Part shown: piece after piece, positions 36,127 to 44,798 of the stretch
Layout of the letters: each line of letters begins with the position of its first letter
Position numbering within the stretch: position 1 is the stretch's first letter
NCBI RefSeq assembly: GCF_022549785.1
Contig: NZ_JAKZGO010000002.1
Span: 237,546-301,545 of the forward strand
From: Belliella alkalica
Lineage (GTDB): Bacteria > Bacteroidota > Bacteroidia > Cytophagales > Cyclobacteriaceae
Direction: 5' to 3'
DNA: 64,000 nt
Made by a program: the position numbers and the translations under genes
Notes under the pieces: model-generated
Seen by the model: only the letters and a program-made list of their open reading frames with translations
Database searches by the model: none
What the model was told of the DNA's origin: nothing

Positions 36127-37218
36127 ATGGTTTATATTGTTTTAATTTTAGCTGTCGCTTTCTTTGCTTATAGTAATGGGGCAAATGATAATTTCAAAGG
36201 TGTTGCCACACTATATGGAAGCAGGCAAGTGAGCTACAAAACTGCAGTAGCTTGGGCCACTGCTACAACCTTAATGGGTTCTATAGCTTCTATTTTCTTG
36301 GCAGCAGCTTTGGTTAAGAATTTTTCAGGTAAGGGGCTTGTCCCTGATGTGTTTGTCAATGACCCCTCATTTGCTGTATCAGTAGCAGTAGGAGCAGCGA
36401 TGACTGTATTTGTTGCTACCAAAATCGGAATGCCAATTTCAAGTACTCATGCAATGGTAGGAGCGCTATTTGGAACAGGCTTTATTGTATCAGGAGGTGA
36501 TGTCAAGTTTGAATTACTTTTGGGAGTGTTTTTGATACCTTTAATTCTCAGTCCAGTACTCTCAGCATTTTGTTCTGCAGTATTGATAAAAGCACAAAGC
36601 CTTCTCTCTTCTCGTGATAAAAATTGTATTTGCATCACCGATTCAAAAATAGCCTTAGAATCTGGTCCAAGGAATTATTTTTTTGATTCCAAACAATTAA
36701 CGTTTGCCAACATACAGGATTGTCAAAAAAATAATTTGCAAAATGGAGTGACCTTTAATTCTTCAAAAACCATCGATTCACTTCATTTTTTGAGTTCAGG
36801 AACAGTATGTTTTGCTAGAGGATTGAATGATACACCTAAAATTGTAGCTCTATTGATTCTAATACCTTGGCTTCAAGTTTATCAAGGGCTATTATTAATC
36901 GCTATCCTAATGGCTGTGGGAGGTTTGCTTCATTCTAGAAAGATCTCAAGAACTATGGGAGATAAAATTTCCTTGATGAGTCGTCAACAAGGATTTATTT
37001 CCAATCTGATTACAAGTTTTTTCGTGATTTCAGCATCTTTGTTTGGATTGCCTGTCTCTACTACGCATGTTTCTGTTGGTGCGATTTCAGGAATGGGAAT
37101 TGCCAACAAGTCGGTTGATTTTAAAGTACTCAAGCATATTTTATTGTCGTGGGTTTTGACACTACCATGTGGAGCATTGATTTCTTTTTTGGTTTATCTA
37201 TTTATTTCAAATTTATAA
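36127..37218 (+). CDS. PiT-family inorganic phosphate transporter
   Basis: 363 residues with about ten TM helices in two inverted halves. The PiT signatures are GANDNFKGVATL near residue 18 and GLNDTPKI near 236, and each half has a (P)(I/V)S(S/T)TH motif (PISSTH, PVSTTH). Expected role is low-affinity, ion-coupled phosphate uptake at the inner membrane. Both signatures differ from the classical GANDVANA (Asn-Phe-Lys-Gly and Thr-Pro-Lys-Ile), so it belongs to a divergent branch and another anion is possible. The cytoplasmic loop (about 165-225) contains the CIC of DKNCICITDS, which is unusual. No phosphate-regulation genes adjoin it. Confidence 0.85.
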   Translation: MVYIVLILAVAFFAYSNGANDNFKGVATLYGSRQVSYKTAVAWATATTLMGSIASIFLAAALVKNFSGKGLVPDVFVNDPSFAVSVAVGAAMTVFVATKIGMPISSTHAMVGALFGTGFIVSGGDVKFELLLGVFLIPLILSPVLSAFCSAVLIKAQSLLSSRDKNCICITDSKIALESGPRNYFFDSKQLTFANIQDCQKNNLQNGVTFNSSKTIDSLHFLSSGTVCFARGLNDTPKIVALLILIPWLQVYQGLLLIAILMAVGGLLHSRKISRTMGDKISLMSRQQGFISNLITSFFVISASLFGLPVSTTHVSVGAISGMGIANKSVDFKVLKHILLSWVLTLPCGALISFLVYLFISNL

Positions 37219-37290
37219 AATCTATCAAATTTCCATTGTGATAATCAAGTAATTAGAATTTTGTTTTAATAGAAAAAATCAATTAATCTT

Positions 37291-37311
37291 TATTTGGATT
37301 TAATCTAAATA
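37291..37311. promoter_or_regulatory. Palindromic operator 1 of the heme operon
   Basis: Left half TATTTGGATT, central T, right half AATCTAAATA; 9 of 10 positions are symmetric (consensus half TATTTAGATT). It covers the -33 box of the hmuT promoter. Confidence 0.55.
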
Positions 37312-37323
37312 TAGCGACATTTG
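37293..37323 (+). promoter_or_regulatory. Promoter of the heme-uptake operon
   Basis: TTTG (37293-37296), 19 bases, GACATTTG (37316-37323), one mismatch to TAnnTTTG. Predicted transcription start is near 37330, 22 bases before the hmuT ATG. Confidence 0.55.
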
Positions 37324-37329
37324 TCATGT

Positions 37330-37350
37330 TATTTAAAATCAATCTAAATA
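37330..37350. promoter_or_regulatory. Palindromic operator 2 of the heme operon
   Basis: Left half TATTTAAAAT, central C, right half AATCTAAATA; 8 of 10 positions symmetric. The right half is identical to that of operator 1. It covers the predicted start of transcription up to the base before the ATG. An iron-responsive Fur- or DtxR-type repressor is the natural candidate. Confidence 0.5.
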
Positions 37351-37351
37351 A

Positions 37352-38203
37352 ATGAAAGTAAATTTCCTTTTTCTATTGTTCATAATTGGAGCTTGTTCCT
37401 CTCCTCAACAAAATCAGGAATCTGAAAGCAAGAAAATCATAACCGCAGGAGGAACAGTCACTGAGATTGTTCACGAGTTGGGTTTTGGGGCGTCGATAAT
37501 AGCCACCGACATCACTTCGACCTATCCAGAATCCATGAAATCATTACCTTCTATTGGATACAGAAACCAGATCAAAACAGAAGGGATTCTTTCTTTGTCA
37601 CCTGACATGATCTTGGCAGAAGAAGATTACCTTTCTCCAGATGTAGTAGCACAATTGAAATCTACAGGTGTTGAAATAAGGTTTTTTGAAAAACCGACTA
37701 CTGTCGATGGAACCATCCAGCTGATTACAGACCTTTCGACTTATCTCGATGCCAAAGAACAAGGTGAATCGATCATATCAAAGTTGAAAAATGACCTTGA
37801 TCAACTTGAGACTTATTTGGCGCAAAACCAAGGGGACAAGCCAAGCATGCTATTTATCATGGCTAGGGGAGAAGACATGATTTTTGTGGGTGGCGATGAA
37901 ACTTTTGCACCTTCGATCATTTCACTTTCTGGCTTAGAGTCACCTCTTTTGGGTTTCAAAGATTTCATTCCACTTACTCCGGAAGCATTGACCAAATTCA
38001 ACCCTGATTATATTCTATTGTTTGATTCCGGTTTGGCTTCATTGGGAGGAAAAGAAGGATTGAGAAAAATCAGAGGAATAGAACAAACTACGGCATTCCA
38101 AAAAGATCAAATCTTGGCTTATGATGGACTTTTGCTCTCAGGCTTTGGTCCAAGGGTAGCCGAGGTTGCATTGGAAATCGCAAAAGCTGTCTATCAAAAA
38201 TGA
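37352..38203 (+). CDS. hmuT: Heme ABC transporter substrate-binding lipoprotein
   Basis: 283 residues. Lipoprotein signal ending IIGAC (Cys15). Two-lobed class III binding protein joined by a long helix (about 120-155), beginning with IITAGGTVTEIVHELGFGAS and containing SLSPDMILAEEDYLSPDVV, the pattern of HmuT/ShuT heme-binding proteins. It would carry heme from the outer-membrane receptor to the permease. It is the first gene of hmuTUVS-receptor-HmuY, and its stop overlaps the permease start (ATGA). Control by the two palindromes around its promoter is inferred. Confidence 0.88.
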   Translation: MKVNFLFLLFIIGACSSPQQNQESESKKIITAGGTVTEIVHELGFGASIIATDITSTYPESMKSLPSIGYRNQIKTEGILSLSPDMILAEEDYLSPDVVAQLKSTGVEIRFFEKPTTVDGTIQLITDLSTYLDAKEQGESIISKLKNDLDQLETYLAQNQGDKPSMLFIMARGEDMIFVGGDETFAPSIISLSGLESPLLGFKDFIPLTPEALTKFNPDYILLFDSGLASLGGKEGLRKIRGIEQTTAFQKDQILAYDGLLLSGFGPRVAEVALEIAKAVYQK

Positions 38204-39270
38204 AAACCCTTCAATCAGATATCAGGACTTCAAAGCTGCGCAATCAAAATGCAGTCATGCTGATGCTTTTGCTGATTTTATCAGTGATTGTGTTGCTATC
38301 TGCTTCTTTTGGTGCATTTCATATTCCTGTAGATGCTGTCATTGGGATCTTCAAGAGCCAATTGGGAATTGATTCACATGTATTCACTGATGCACAAGCG
38401 CAAGTTTTGTTGAATATCCGAATGCCAAGAATTCTGATGGCGATGCTCATCGGTGGTGGATTGGGCTTGGCTGGTGCTGCATTGCAGGGCTTGTTCAGAA
38501 ATCCATTGGTGGAGCCGGGATTGATAGGAGTAAGTGCTGGTGGAGCATTCTTTGCGGTTTTGTTTATTGTATTTGGATCGAGTTTGATTGTTATGAGCCC
38601 TTTGTTTTCATTAATTGGGCTGCCTTTGTTTGCTTTTTTGGGTGGCTTGTTGGTGACGATGTGTGTGTACAAAATTGCAAGTAATTCGGGTAAAACTGAT
38701 ATTTCTGTATTGATCCTTGCAGGTGTTGCAATCAATGCTTTGATGGGTGCCTTGATTGGATTGGTATTATTTTATGCAGATGATGCCGCGTTGAGAAACT
38801 TTACTTTTTGGAGTTTGGGTGATTTAGGAGGTAGCAATTGGTCAAAGCTTGGTATTGGTTCATTGCTGATTATTCCTGCTATTGGGATGATTCTCAAATT
38901 GTATCCAGAACTGAATGCGATGGCTTTGGGAGAAAATGAGGCTTACCATATTGGTGTCAATATCCAAAAAGTGAAATATACACTTTTCCTGTCCTCGGCA
39001 TTGATTGTTGGGACTGCTGTTTCTATGAGTGGTACAATTGGATTTGTGGGTTTGGTAGTTCCACATTTGATCCGATTAGGTTTTGGAGCAGATCACCGTC
39101 TGGTATTGCCAGGTTCATTTCTTCTTGGGGCGATTTTGCTCTCAGGAGCGGATCTATTGGCAAGAAATATAGTGCGTCCTGCAGAACTTCCCATTGGAAT
39201 AATCACTGCGCTTTTGGGAGCACCATTTTTCATTTATCTAATTCTGAATTTCAAGAAAATAAATTATTGA
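38200..39270 (+). CDS. hmuU: Heme ABC transporter permease
   Basis: 356 residues of the FecCD family with about ten TM helices. RMPRILMAMLIGGGLGLAGA near residue 76 and the RNPLVEPGLIGVSAGGAFFA stretch are the family's most conserved blocks, and GFVGLVVPHLIRLGFGADHR (about 285-305) is the coupling region that contacts the ATPase. A TM dimer of this protein forms the inner-membrane heme channel. ATG overlaps the hmuT stop by 4 bases, and the ATPase gene starts 1 base after its stop. Confidence 0.93.
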   Translation: MKTLQSDIRTSKLRNQNAVMLMLLLILSVIVLLSASFGAFHIPVDAVIGIFKSQLGIDSHVFTDAQAQVLLNIRMPRILMAMLIGGGLGLAGAALQGLFRNPLVEPGLIGVSAGGAFFAVLFIVFGSSLIVMSPLFSLIGLPLFAFLGGLLVTMCVYKIASNSGKTDISVLILAGVAINALMGALIGLVLFYADDAALRNFTFWSLGDLGGSNWSKLGIGSLLIIPAIGMILKLYPELNAMALGENEAYHIGVNIQKVKYTLFLSSALIVGTAVSMSGTIGFVGLVVPHLIRLGFGADHRLVLPGSFLLGAILLSGADLLARNIVRPAELPIGIITALLGAPFFIYLILNFKKINY

Positions 39271-39271
39271 T

Positions 39272-40075
39272 ATGCTACAAGGAATAAATATACACTTCTG
39301 TATCAGTGATAAGCCAATCATCGGCGAGGCAAGTGTCAAGCTATTTCCGGGACAGTTTACTGCGATTATTGGGCCAAATGGAGCTGGGAAATCCACACTT
39401 TTCAAGCTTTTGTCTGGAGATCTTACATGCAGCCGTGGGAATATACTCTATAATGGCCGCCTAATCCAAAAGTACAAAAGTCAGGAACTGGCACAGATTC
39501 GTGCCGTCATGCCTCAGCATACAGTCCTCTCTTTTCCATTTTCTGCATGGGAGGTTGTCGAACTTGGGTCTTTAAATGCACCCAGGGAGATTTCCCAACA
39601 AGATATTCAGGACGTAATGGAGCGCTTGCAAATTTGGCACCTGAGAGATAGAAAATATAGTCTCCTTTCAGGTGGCGAAAAACAAAGGGTACAGCTCGCT
39701 AGGGTTTTGATACAAATCTGGAAAAATCAGCCATTTCCAAGATATCTCCTTCTGGATGAACCTATCTCTAGCATGGATGTGTCATTGCAACATCTTGTAT
39801 TGGCAATGCTCAATGACCTGAAAGATCGCAATATAGGTGTTTTGGCAGTCTTGCATGATTTGGGTTTGGTTGCAAATTATGCCGATCAGGTCATCATGAT
39901 GAAAGCAGGGAGTGTTGCATTTCAGGGAAACTTGTCTGAGGTCTATAATAGCAAAAACTTGGAAAAACTATTTGGCTATCCAATACAAGTGAAAAATCAC
40001 GAAACTGGCATGGGGGTTATGGTTCATAGCCTTCCTTATCATTATATCAATCATACCATAAAACAAGCACAATAA
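39272..40075 (+). CDS. hmuV: Heme ABC transporter ATP-binding protein
   Basis: 267 residues. Walker A GPNGAGKST (about 31-39), Q-loop MPQHTVLSFPF, signature LSGGEKQRVQLARV (about 130-143), Walker B YLLLDEPISSMD and the switch His in AVLHDLGL. All ATPase motifs are intact. It pairs with HmuU to drive heme import into the cytoplasm. The heme-degrading factor gene begins 3 bases after its stop. Confidence 0.93.
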   Translation: MLQGINIHFCISDKPIIGEASVKLFPGQFTAIIGPNGAGKSTLFKLLSGDLTCSRGNILYNGRLIQKYKSQELAQIRAVMPQHTVLSFPFSAWEVVELGSLNAPREISQQDIQDVMERLQIWHLRDRKYSLLSGGEKQRVQLARVLIQIWKNQPFPRYLLLDEPISSMDVSLQHLVLAMLNDLKDRNIGVLAVLHDLGLVANYADQVIMMKAGSVAFQGNLSEVYNSKNLEKLFGYPIQVKNHETGMGVMVHSLPYHYINHTIKQAQ

Positions 40076-40078
40076 TAT

Positions 40079-41122
40079 ATGGAAACTTCAACTTTAGATC
40101 GAAAAAATACATTGAAAAACGACTGGCAAAAGTTGGTGTCAGATAATCCAAAATTGAGGATCAGAGATGCTGCTGAGAAACTTGGTGTTTCAGAGGCAGA
40201 ACTTTTGGCAACCAATATTGGCAATGGGGTAATCAGGCTGAAACCTGAATGGACTTCTTTGCTTTTTGAATTCAAGAAACTTGGCAAAGTGATGTCTCTC
40301 TGTAGAAGCAATGGCTGTGTGTTGGAGCATAAAGGGAATTTTCAGAAAATCAACATTGAAGGAAGTCCAACCCATCAAGTTGGTACAGTAATAGGCCCGA
40401 TCGAGCAAAGGATATTTTTCAGTGCATGGAAATTTGGTTTTGCAGTAGAATCAGAATCTCCAAGGGGAGTGATGAGGAGCTTTCAGTTTTTTGACAAAGA
40501 AGGAGCAGCCATCCTCAAAATTTACCTTCAAGAAGACTCAAACCTTGAAGCTTTTCAAAACTTGGTAAACCACTACCTAGCAGATGACCAATCTGGAGAT
40601 TTGGAGATCGAGAAATTTCCAGTAGCAGAATATGCAAAATCCATCGATATGGATGCATTTACCAAAGACTGGGAAAGTATGAAAGATACGCATGACTTCT
40701 TTGGGATGTTGAGAAAATACAAAGTCCATAGATTGGATGCGATCAAGTGGATCGATGATAAATGGGCTTATGAAGTGGATAAGTTTGCTCCTAGCAAAAT
40801 TTTGGAAGTGGCATCCAGAACACAGATGCCAATTATGATTTTTGCAGGAAATAAAGGAAACATCCAGATTCATCAGGGTAAAGTAAGGACGATCAGGCAA
40901 ATGGGCAGTTGGCTTAATGTACTGGATCCACAATTCAACATGCACCTAAACGAAGATTTGATTGCCCACACATTCGTTGTTCACAAAAACACTGAAGATG
41001 GGTTGGTCTCTTCCTTGGAGCTTTTTGACCATGATGGAGAGATGATAGCACAATTCTTCGGTCTTAGAAAACCTGGTTTGCCGCAGTTGGCAGCATGGAA
41101 GGATTTGATAGATAGCTTATAG
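40079..41122 (+). CDS. hmuS: Hemin-degrading factor (HemS/ChuS family)
   Basis: 347 residues in two similar halves (about 30-165 and 205-340), the duplicated fold of HemS/ChuS. Residues of interest are LGVSEAELLAT at the N-terminus and the repeated blocks GTVIGPIEQRIFFSAWKFGF and MGSWLNVLDPQFNMHLNEDL. The family binds heme in the cytoplasm and, in some members, opens the ring to release iron. It sits straight after the ATPase gene, as in many heme operons. It is followed by an 11-bp hairpin and then the receptor gene. Confidence 0.9.
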   Translation: METSTLDRKNTLKNDWQKLVSDNPKLRIRDAAEKLGVSEAELLATNIGNGVIRLKPEWTSLLFEFKKLGKVMSLCRSNGCVLEHKGNFQKINIEGSPTHQVGTVIGPIEQRIFFSAWKFGFAVESESPRGVMRSFQFFDKEGAAILKIYLQEDSNLEAFQNLVNHYLADDQSGDLEIEKFPVAEYAKSIDMDAFTKDWESMKDTHDFFGMLRKYKVHRLDAIKWIDDKWAYEVDKFAPSKILEVASRTQMPIMIFAGNKGNIQIHQGKVRTIRQMGSWLNVLDPQFNMHLNEDLIAHTFVVHKNTEDGLVSSLELFDHDGEMIAQFFGLRKPGLPQLAAWKDLIDSL

Positions 41123-41129
41123 TTCTACC

Positions 41130-41158
41130 TGCAGGCAGGATTGAAATTCCTGCCTGCA
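41130..41158 (+). other. Hairpin between hmuS and the TonB receptor gene
   Basis: TGCAGGCAGGA (41130-41140) pairs perfectly with TCCTGCCTGCA (41148-41158) around a 7-base loop. A-residues, not T, follow on the plus strand, so it is not an ordinary terminator; RNA processing or stabilisation is more likely. Confidence 0.65.
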
Positions 41159-41173
41159 AAAAAATTTAAACAT

Positions 41174-43429
41174 ATGTTTAGAATTGATCTTAATAAAATT
41201 AATGTCATTATTCTTCTATTTCTACTTGTAGTCAATTTTTCGGTTTTGGCAGACCGAAAGGGAGTAGTAAAGGATATAGATGGGAAATCTATACCTTTTG
41301 CTTCCATTACTTGGAGCCAAGATAGTGGAGTTGTCGCAGATGAAGAAGGACATTTTTCAATTCCTGATACACTCAAAAATCAAAAGATTAGGGTTAGTGC
41401 TATCGGATATGAAACAAGTGTCATGGATATAAATGACTCAACATCCATCATAAAAGTTCAACTCTCGCCAAATACCACTGAGCTCACTGAGGTCGTCGTA
41501 ACTGGATATATAGATCCCCAAAGTGCAAAGCAATCAGTCTATCAAGTAAGAACTATTTCTAAAGATATCATCAAAAATCGAGCGGCTGGCAACATACAGG
41601 AAGTATTAAATACTGAACTAGGGATTAGATTCAGTCAAGACAATGCAATCGGAAGTAGTAATCTTGAGATGATGGGGATGGCTGGACAGAATATCAAAGT
41701 CTTGATAGACGGAGTTCCAATGGTAGGAAGGCAAGGTGTAAACAATGAAATCAATATCAATCAAATCGATGTAAATCAAATAGAAAGAATTGAAATTGTC
41801 GAAGGGCCTATGTCGGTAGTATATGGCGCAGATGCGTTGGCAGGAGTCATTAATATCATCACCAAGAGACCAGAGACATCCAAATTTTTGCTCAATGCCA
41901 GAATCCAAGAGGAATCAGTCGGGAGTGATTATCAGTTTGCTCAAGGCAAGGGAAATCATATCCGAAGTATTCAGTCGCAATGGGGGCTTTCTGAAAAGTG
42001 GAGTTTTGGTTTAGGGTACACCAACAATGCTTTTGGTGGTTGGAAAGGTGAAAATATAGGAAGACAATTTGCCTGGCTTCCCAGAAATCAGCACTTGGCC
42101 AATACTCAAGTCAATTTTAACAACAATAATGTAGAGCTAAACTATAGCTTGGATTATCTCAACGAGACAATCACAAGTTATGGGCCTGAAAATAGGGTTG
42201 AAGTGATTGATAGTGAGTTTCTGACCAAAAGATGGATGCATAGATTGAATGGTACTTACACATTCTCACCGAATGTAAAGACATCTGTTCAGGCCGGATT
42301 TACAAATTACACTAGGGAGACAATTACAAAATTTACAAATATCAGAACCGGTGAACAAGGACTTGCAACGGGTCCTGATAGCCAAGCTAAATTGCAATAT
42401 TCGGGGTTGAATTTCAGGTCAACTACTTATTGGAAACTCGCCAATAAACTTGCACTTTCCGGAGGTCTTGATTTAAACTACGAAGAAGGTCAAGGGGATA
42501 GGATTAGCGAAAATGAAGGTATTGCAGATTTGGCGGCATTTCTCAGTGCAGAGTGGAAACCTACCGATAAGCTTAGTATCCGACCAGGAATCAGAAGTAC
42601 ATACAATTCTGCATATACAGCTCCTCCAATTATTCCCTCTGTCAATGGACGGTTCAATATTACCGATGCGCTTAATTTTAAATTTGGTTATGCAAGAGGC
42701 TTCAGAGCGCCTTCTATTCGCGAGCTTTACTTTAACTTTTTTGATGCCAGCCATTCTATCATTGGCAATCCTGACCTGAAGGCAGAGACTTCCCATAGTT
42801 TCAATACCTCATTGGCTATGGATCGAAAGGTCTCCGATAAAGTGAAAGTTGAAAGCTCTTTGAGCGGATTCTATAATGATGTAAAAAATCAAATCACCTA
42901 CGGAATCTCACCTGAAGATCCCAGATTGACCAGTTTATTTAATTTGGAAGAGTTCAAAACTGGAGGCTTGATGATTAGAAACAAGATTCTATTGGGTAAA
43001 AGCAGTCTTGATTTGGGCATGTCAAGAATAGGAAGATTCAATAGAATCAGTAGTGAAATTCCAGCATTAGAGCCTATGCTTTGGTCTACGGAAATCAATT
43101 CCAACCTTGGCATTTACCTTCCATTTGCAGACAGTTATCTCAATGTATTTTACAAATGGACTGGAGCACTTCCTGCTTTTGTGTTGGATACAGAAAGTGA
43201 AAGTGGTGCAAGAGCTGTTCAAATGGACGGTTTTCATTGGATGGATTTTACTTTCAAAAAATCTCTTTTTGGAAATCTTGATTTCACTGTAGGAGTGAGA
43301 AATCTTCTGGATATCAAAAATATACAAAGCAATACAGGTGATGGTAGCGCCCATTCGGGTGGAGCAAGTAGGCCTGTAGGGTACGGCAGATCTTATTTTA
43401 TTGGAATGAATTACCAACTATTTAAATAA
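41174..43429 (+). CDS. hmuR: TonB-dependent heme/hemoprotein receptor
   Basis: 751 residues from ATG 41174; the TTG at 41141 lies in the hairpin loop and is rejected. Signal peptide ending SVLA; CarboxypepD_reg-like domain (about 28-105); TonB-box-like LTEVVVTGY; plug (about 120-230, IDGVPMVGRQG, IVEGPMSVVYGADALAGVIN); barrel with the FRAPSIRELYFNF block typical of heme and siderophore receptors, ending YFIGMNYQLFK. It would take heme or heme-protein across the outer membrane for HmuTUV. Gene order (TUVS, R, Y) differs from the HmuY-R-STUV order of Porphyromonas. Confidence 0.88.
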   Translation: MFRIDLNKINVIILLFLLVVNFSVLADRKGVVKDIDGKSIPFASITWSQDSGVVADEEGHFSIPDTLKNQKIRVSAIGYETSVMDINDSTSIIKVQLSPNTTELTEVVVTGYIDPQSAKQSVYQVRTISKDIIKNRAAGNIQEVLNTELGIRFSQDNAIGSSNLEMMGMAGQNIKVLIDGVPMVGRQGVNNEININQIDVNQIERIEIVEGPMSVVYGADALAGVINIITKRPETSKFLLNARIQEESVGSDYQFAQGKGNHIRSIQSQWGLSEKWSFGLGYTNNAFGGWKGENIGRQFAWLPRNQHLANTQVNFNNNNVELNYSLDYLNETITSYGPENRVEVIDSEFLTKRWMHRLNGTYTFSPNVKTSVQAGFTNYTRETITKFTNIRTGEQGLATGPDSQAKLQYSGLNFRSTTYWKLANKLALSGGLDLNYEEGQGDRISENEGIADLAAFLSAEWKPTDKLSIRPGIRSTYNSAYTAPPIIPSVNGRFNITDALNFKFGYARGFRAPSIRELYFNFFDASHSIIGNPDLKAETSHSFNTSLAMDRKVSDKVKVESSLSGFYNDVKNQITYGISPEDPRLTSLFNLEEFKTGGLMIRNKILLGKSSLDLGMSRIGRFNRISSEIPALEPMLWSTEINSNLGIYLPFADSYLNVFYKWTGALPAFVLDTESESGARAVQMDGFHWMDFTFKKSLFGNLDFTVGVRNLLDIKNIQSNTGDGSAHSGGASRPVGYGRSYFIGMNYQLFK

Positions 43430-43440
43430 AAACAAAAAAT

Positions 43441-43515
43441 ATGAAATCAAGCATGACGAAGAACGTCACACACTGGGATGATTCTCAACAATGCGAGATT
43501 CCATGTGACCTCTGA
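43441..43515 (+). CDS. Possible 24-residue ORF between the receptor and HmuY
   Basis: ATG 43441 begins 11 bases after the receptor stop and reads MKSSMTKNVTHWDDSQQCEI, then PCDL and TGA (43513-43515). Two Cys, a Trp and a His in 24 residues are suggestive of metal or heme contact, but length alone gives little support. Spacing to neighbours (11 and 18 bases) is that of a real operon gene. Confidence 0.3.
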   Translation: MKSSMTKNVTHWDDSQQCEIPCDL

Positions 43516-43533
43516 AAAACAAATTATAAACAC

Positions 43534-44595
43534 ATGAAAAAGTATAATTACATCGTATTGCCATTTGTTTTGGCAAGTTTGGGACTAGGTTTTAGTTCTT
43601 GTTCAGAAAATGAGGATCCCATCGTCGAAGTTCCTCCAGTTGAAGAAGCATTTATAGAAATCAATGGAGGAGGAAGTACCTTTCCAAACATGGCCTTTGT
43701 TGATTTGAGTAAGGAAGTACAGACAGCAGTCAGACGAGACTCTTGGGATTTGGCTTTCAACAGCGGTTCAGAGTTTAATGTATTGATCAATGGAACGACT
43801 GGTGCGATGGCCTACGAGACGGAATTTACAGATTTTGCTCAGGTTGGAGCAGACTTGGAGCAAGAATTGAGAAGTGCTGGATCTCTTGACCTTACATTTA
43901 GTAATCTTGATGGGATAAAGTATGTTGACAATCCATCCAACCCTTTAGCTGAGTTCAATGTACTCGGTCAAGCAGCGACCTCAGCCCAAAGTGCCAAAGT
44001 ATTTGTAATCAACAGAGGTGAGAGTGGCGCTGAGTCCAAGCCATGGAAAAAGATCAAAATTTATAGATCTAACAATGCTTACATCATAGAGCATGCCGAA
44101 GTCAATTCAAACCAAATCACCTCTGTACAAATCTCAAAAGATGAGGATTTCAATTTTGTCTATTTTTCTTTTGAAAATGGGAAAGTGGAGGTGGAACCAA
44201 AAAAATCCGAATGGGACTTTGTATGGACAGCAGGAACATCCTCAACACCTTTTCCTCAAGCATTTGAAGGGAGATTGGCGTATTTTTTCCAAGACCTTAC
44301 CTATCACAATATTTACGGTGGTGTTTCTGCCATACAGATTATGGAAGCCAATATTCCATTTGATTCATTTTCTGTCGCAGAGTTGTCAGGATTGGAATTG
44401 GACAGTGAAAACAGGCTGGTATTGGGATCAAACTGGCGATCTGGTGGAGGTCCAAATTCAGAACCAAATATCAGAAATGATAGATACTACATCATCAAAG
44501 ATAAAAATGGGAATCATTATAAATTAAGATTCCTATCCCTAACATCAGGAGGAGAAAGGGGAAGACCAAGCTTAGAGTATGCTTTGGTCAAATAA
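43534..44595 (+). CDS. hmuY: HmuY-family heme-binding lipoprotein
   Basis: 353 residues. Lipoprotein signal ending GFSSC (Cys23). The mature protein has the HmuY hallmark FVDLSKEVQTAVRRDSWDLA, a Gly/Asn rich first sheet, and SEWDFVWTAG in the second half, matching the all-beta hemophore fold of Porphyromonas HmuY, with about 130 residues more than the shortest members. It should sit on the cell surface and pass heme to the receptor encoded upstream. The axial heme ligands cannot be located with certainty. Last gene of the operon; a terminator follows. Confidence 0.85.
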   Translation: MKKYNYIVLPFVLASLGLGFSSCSENEDPIVEVPPVEEAFIEINGGGSTFPNMAFVDLSKEVQTAVRRDSWDLAFNSGSEFNVLINGTTGAMAYETEFTDFAQVGADLEQELRSAGSLDLTFSNLDGIKYVDNPSNPLAEFNVLGQAATSAQSAKVFVINRGESGAESKPWKKIKIYRSNNAYIIEHAEVNSNQITSVQISKDEDFNFVYFSFENGKVEVEPKKSEWDFVWTAGTSSTPFPQAFEGRLAYFFQDLTYHNIYGGVSAIQIMEANIPFDSFSVAELSGLELDSENRLVLGSNWRSGGGPNSEPNIRNDRYYIIKDKNGNHYKLRFLSLTSGGERGRPSLEYALVK

Positions 44596-44621
44596 TATTG
44601 ATTGTATGGTTTATTGATTTG

Positions 44622-44654
44622 AAAAAGAGAAGCTCATTTGGGCTTCTTTTTTTA
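44622..44654 (+). terminator. Terminator of the heme operon
   Basis: AGAAGC (44628-44633) pairs with GCTTCT (44642-44647), extended by A/T pairs, and is followed by TTTTTTT. Confidence 0.75.
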
Positions 44655-44798
44655 TTAAAAAACAAATAGGTTGATCATAAAATGTGGTCACTTTACTCTG
44701 GAAAAGTCTTAGATATTTTTTTGATAAAATTAAAAGAAGAAAGGTATGCAAGGCTGATTTCTCACCTTTTACCTTTCTTCTCGTTCTTGTTTCCAATT

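Noticed and set aside
41141..41173. TTG start giving a longer heme receptor
   Set aside because: The TTG is in a hairpin loop, and the signal peptide starts naturally at the ATG at 41174.
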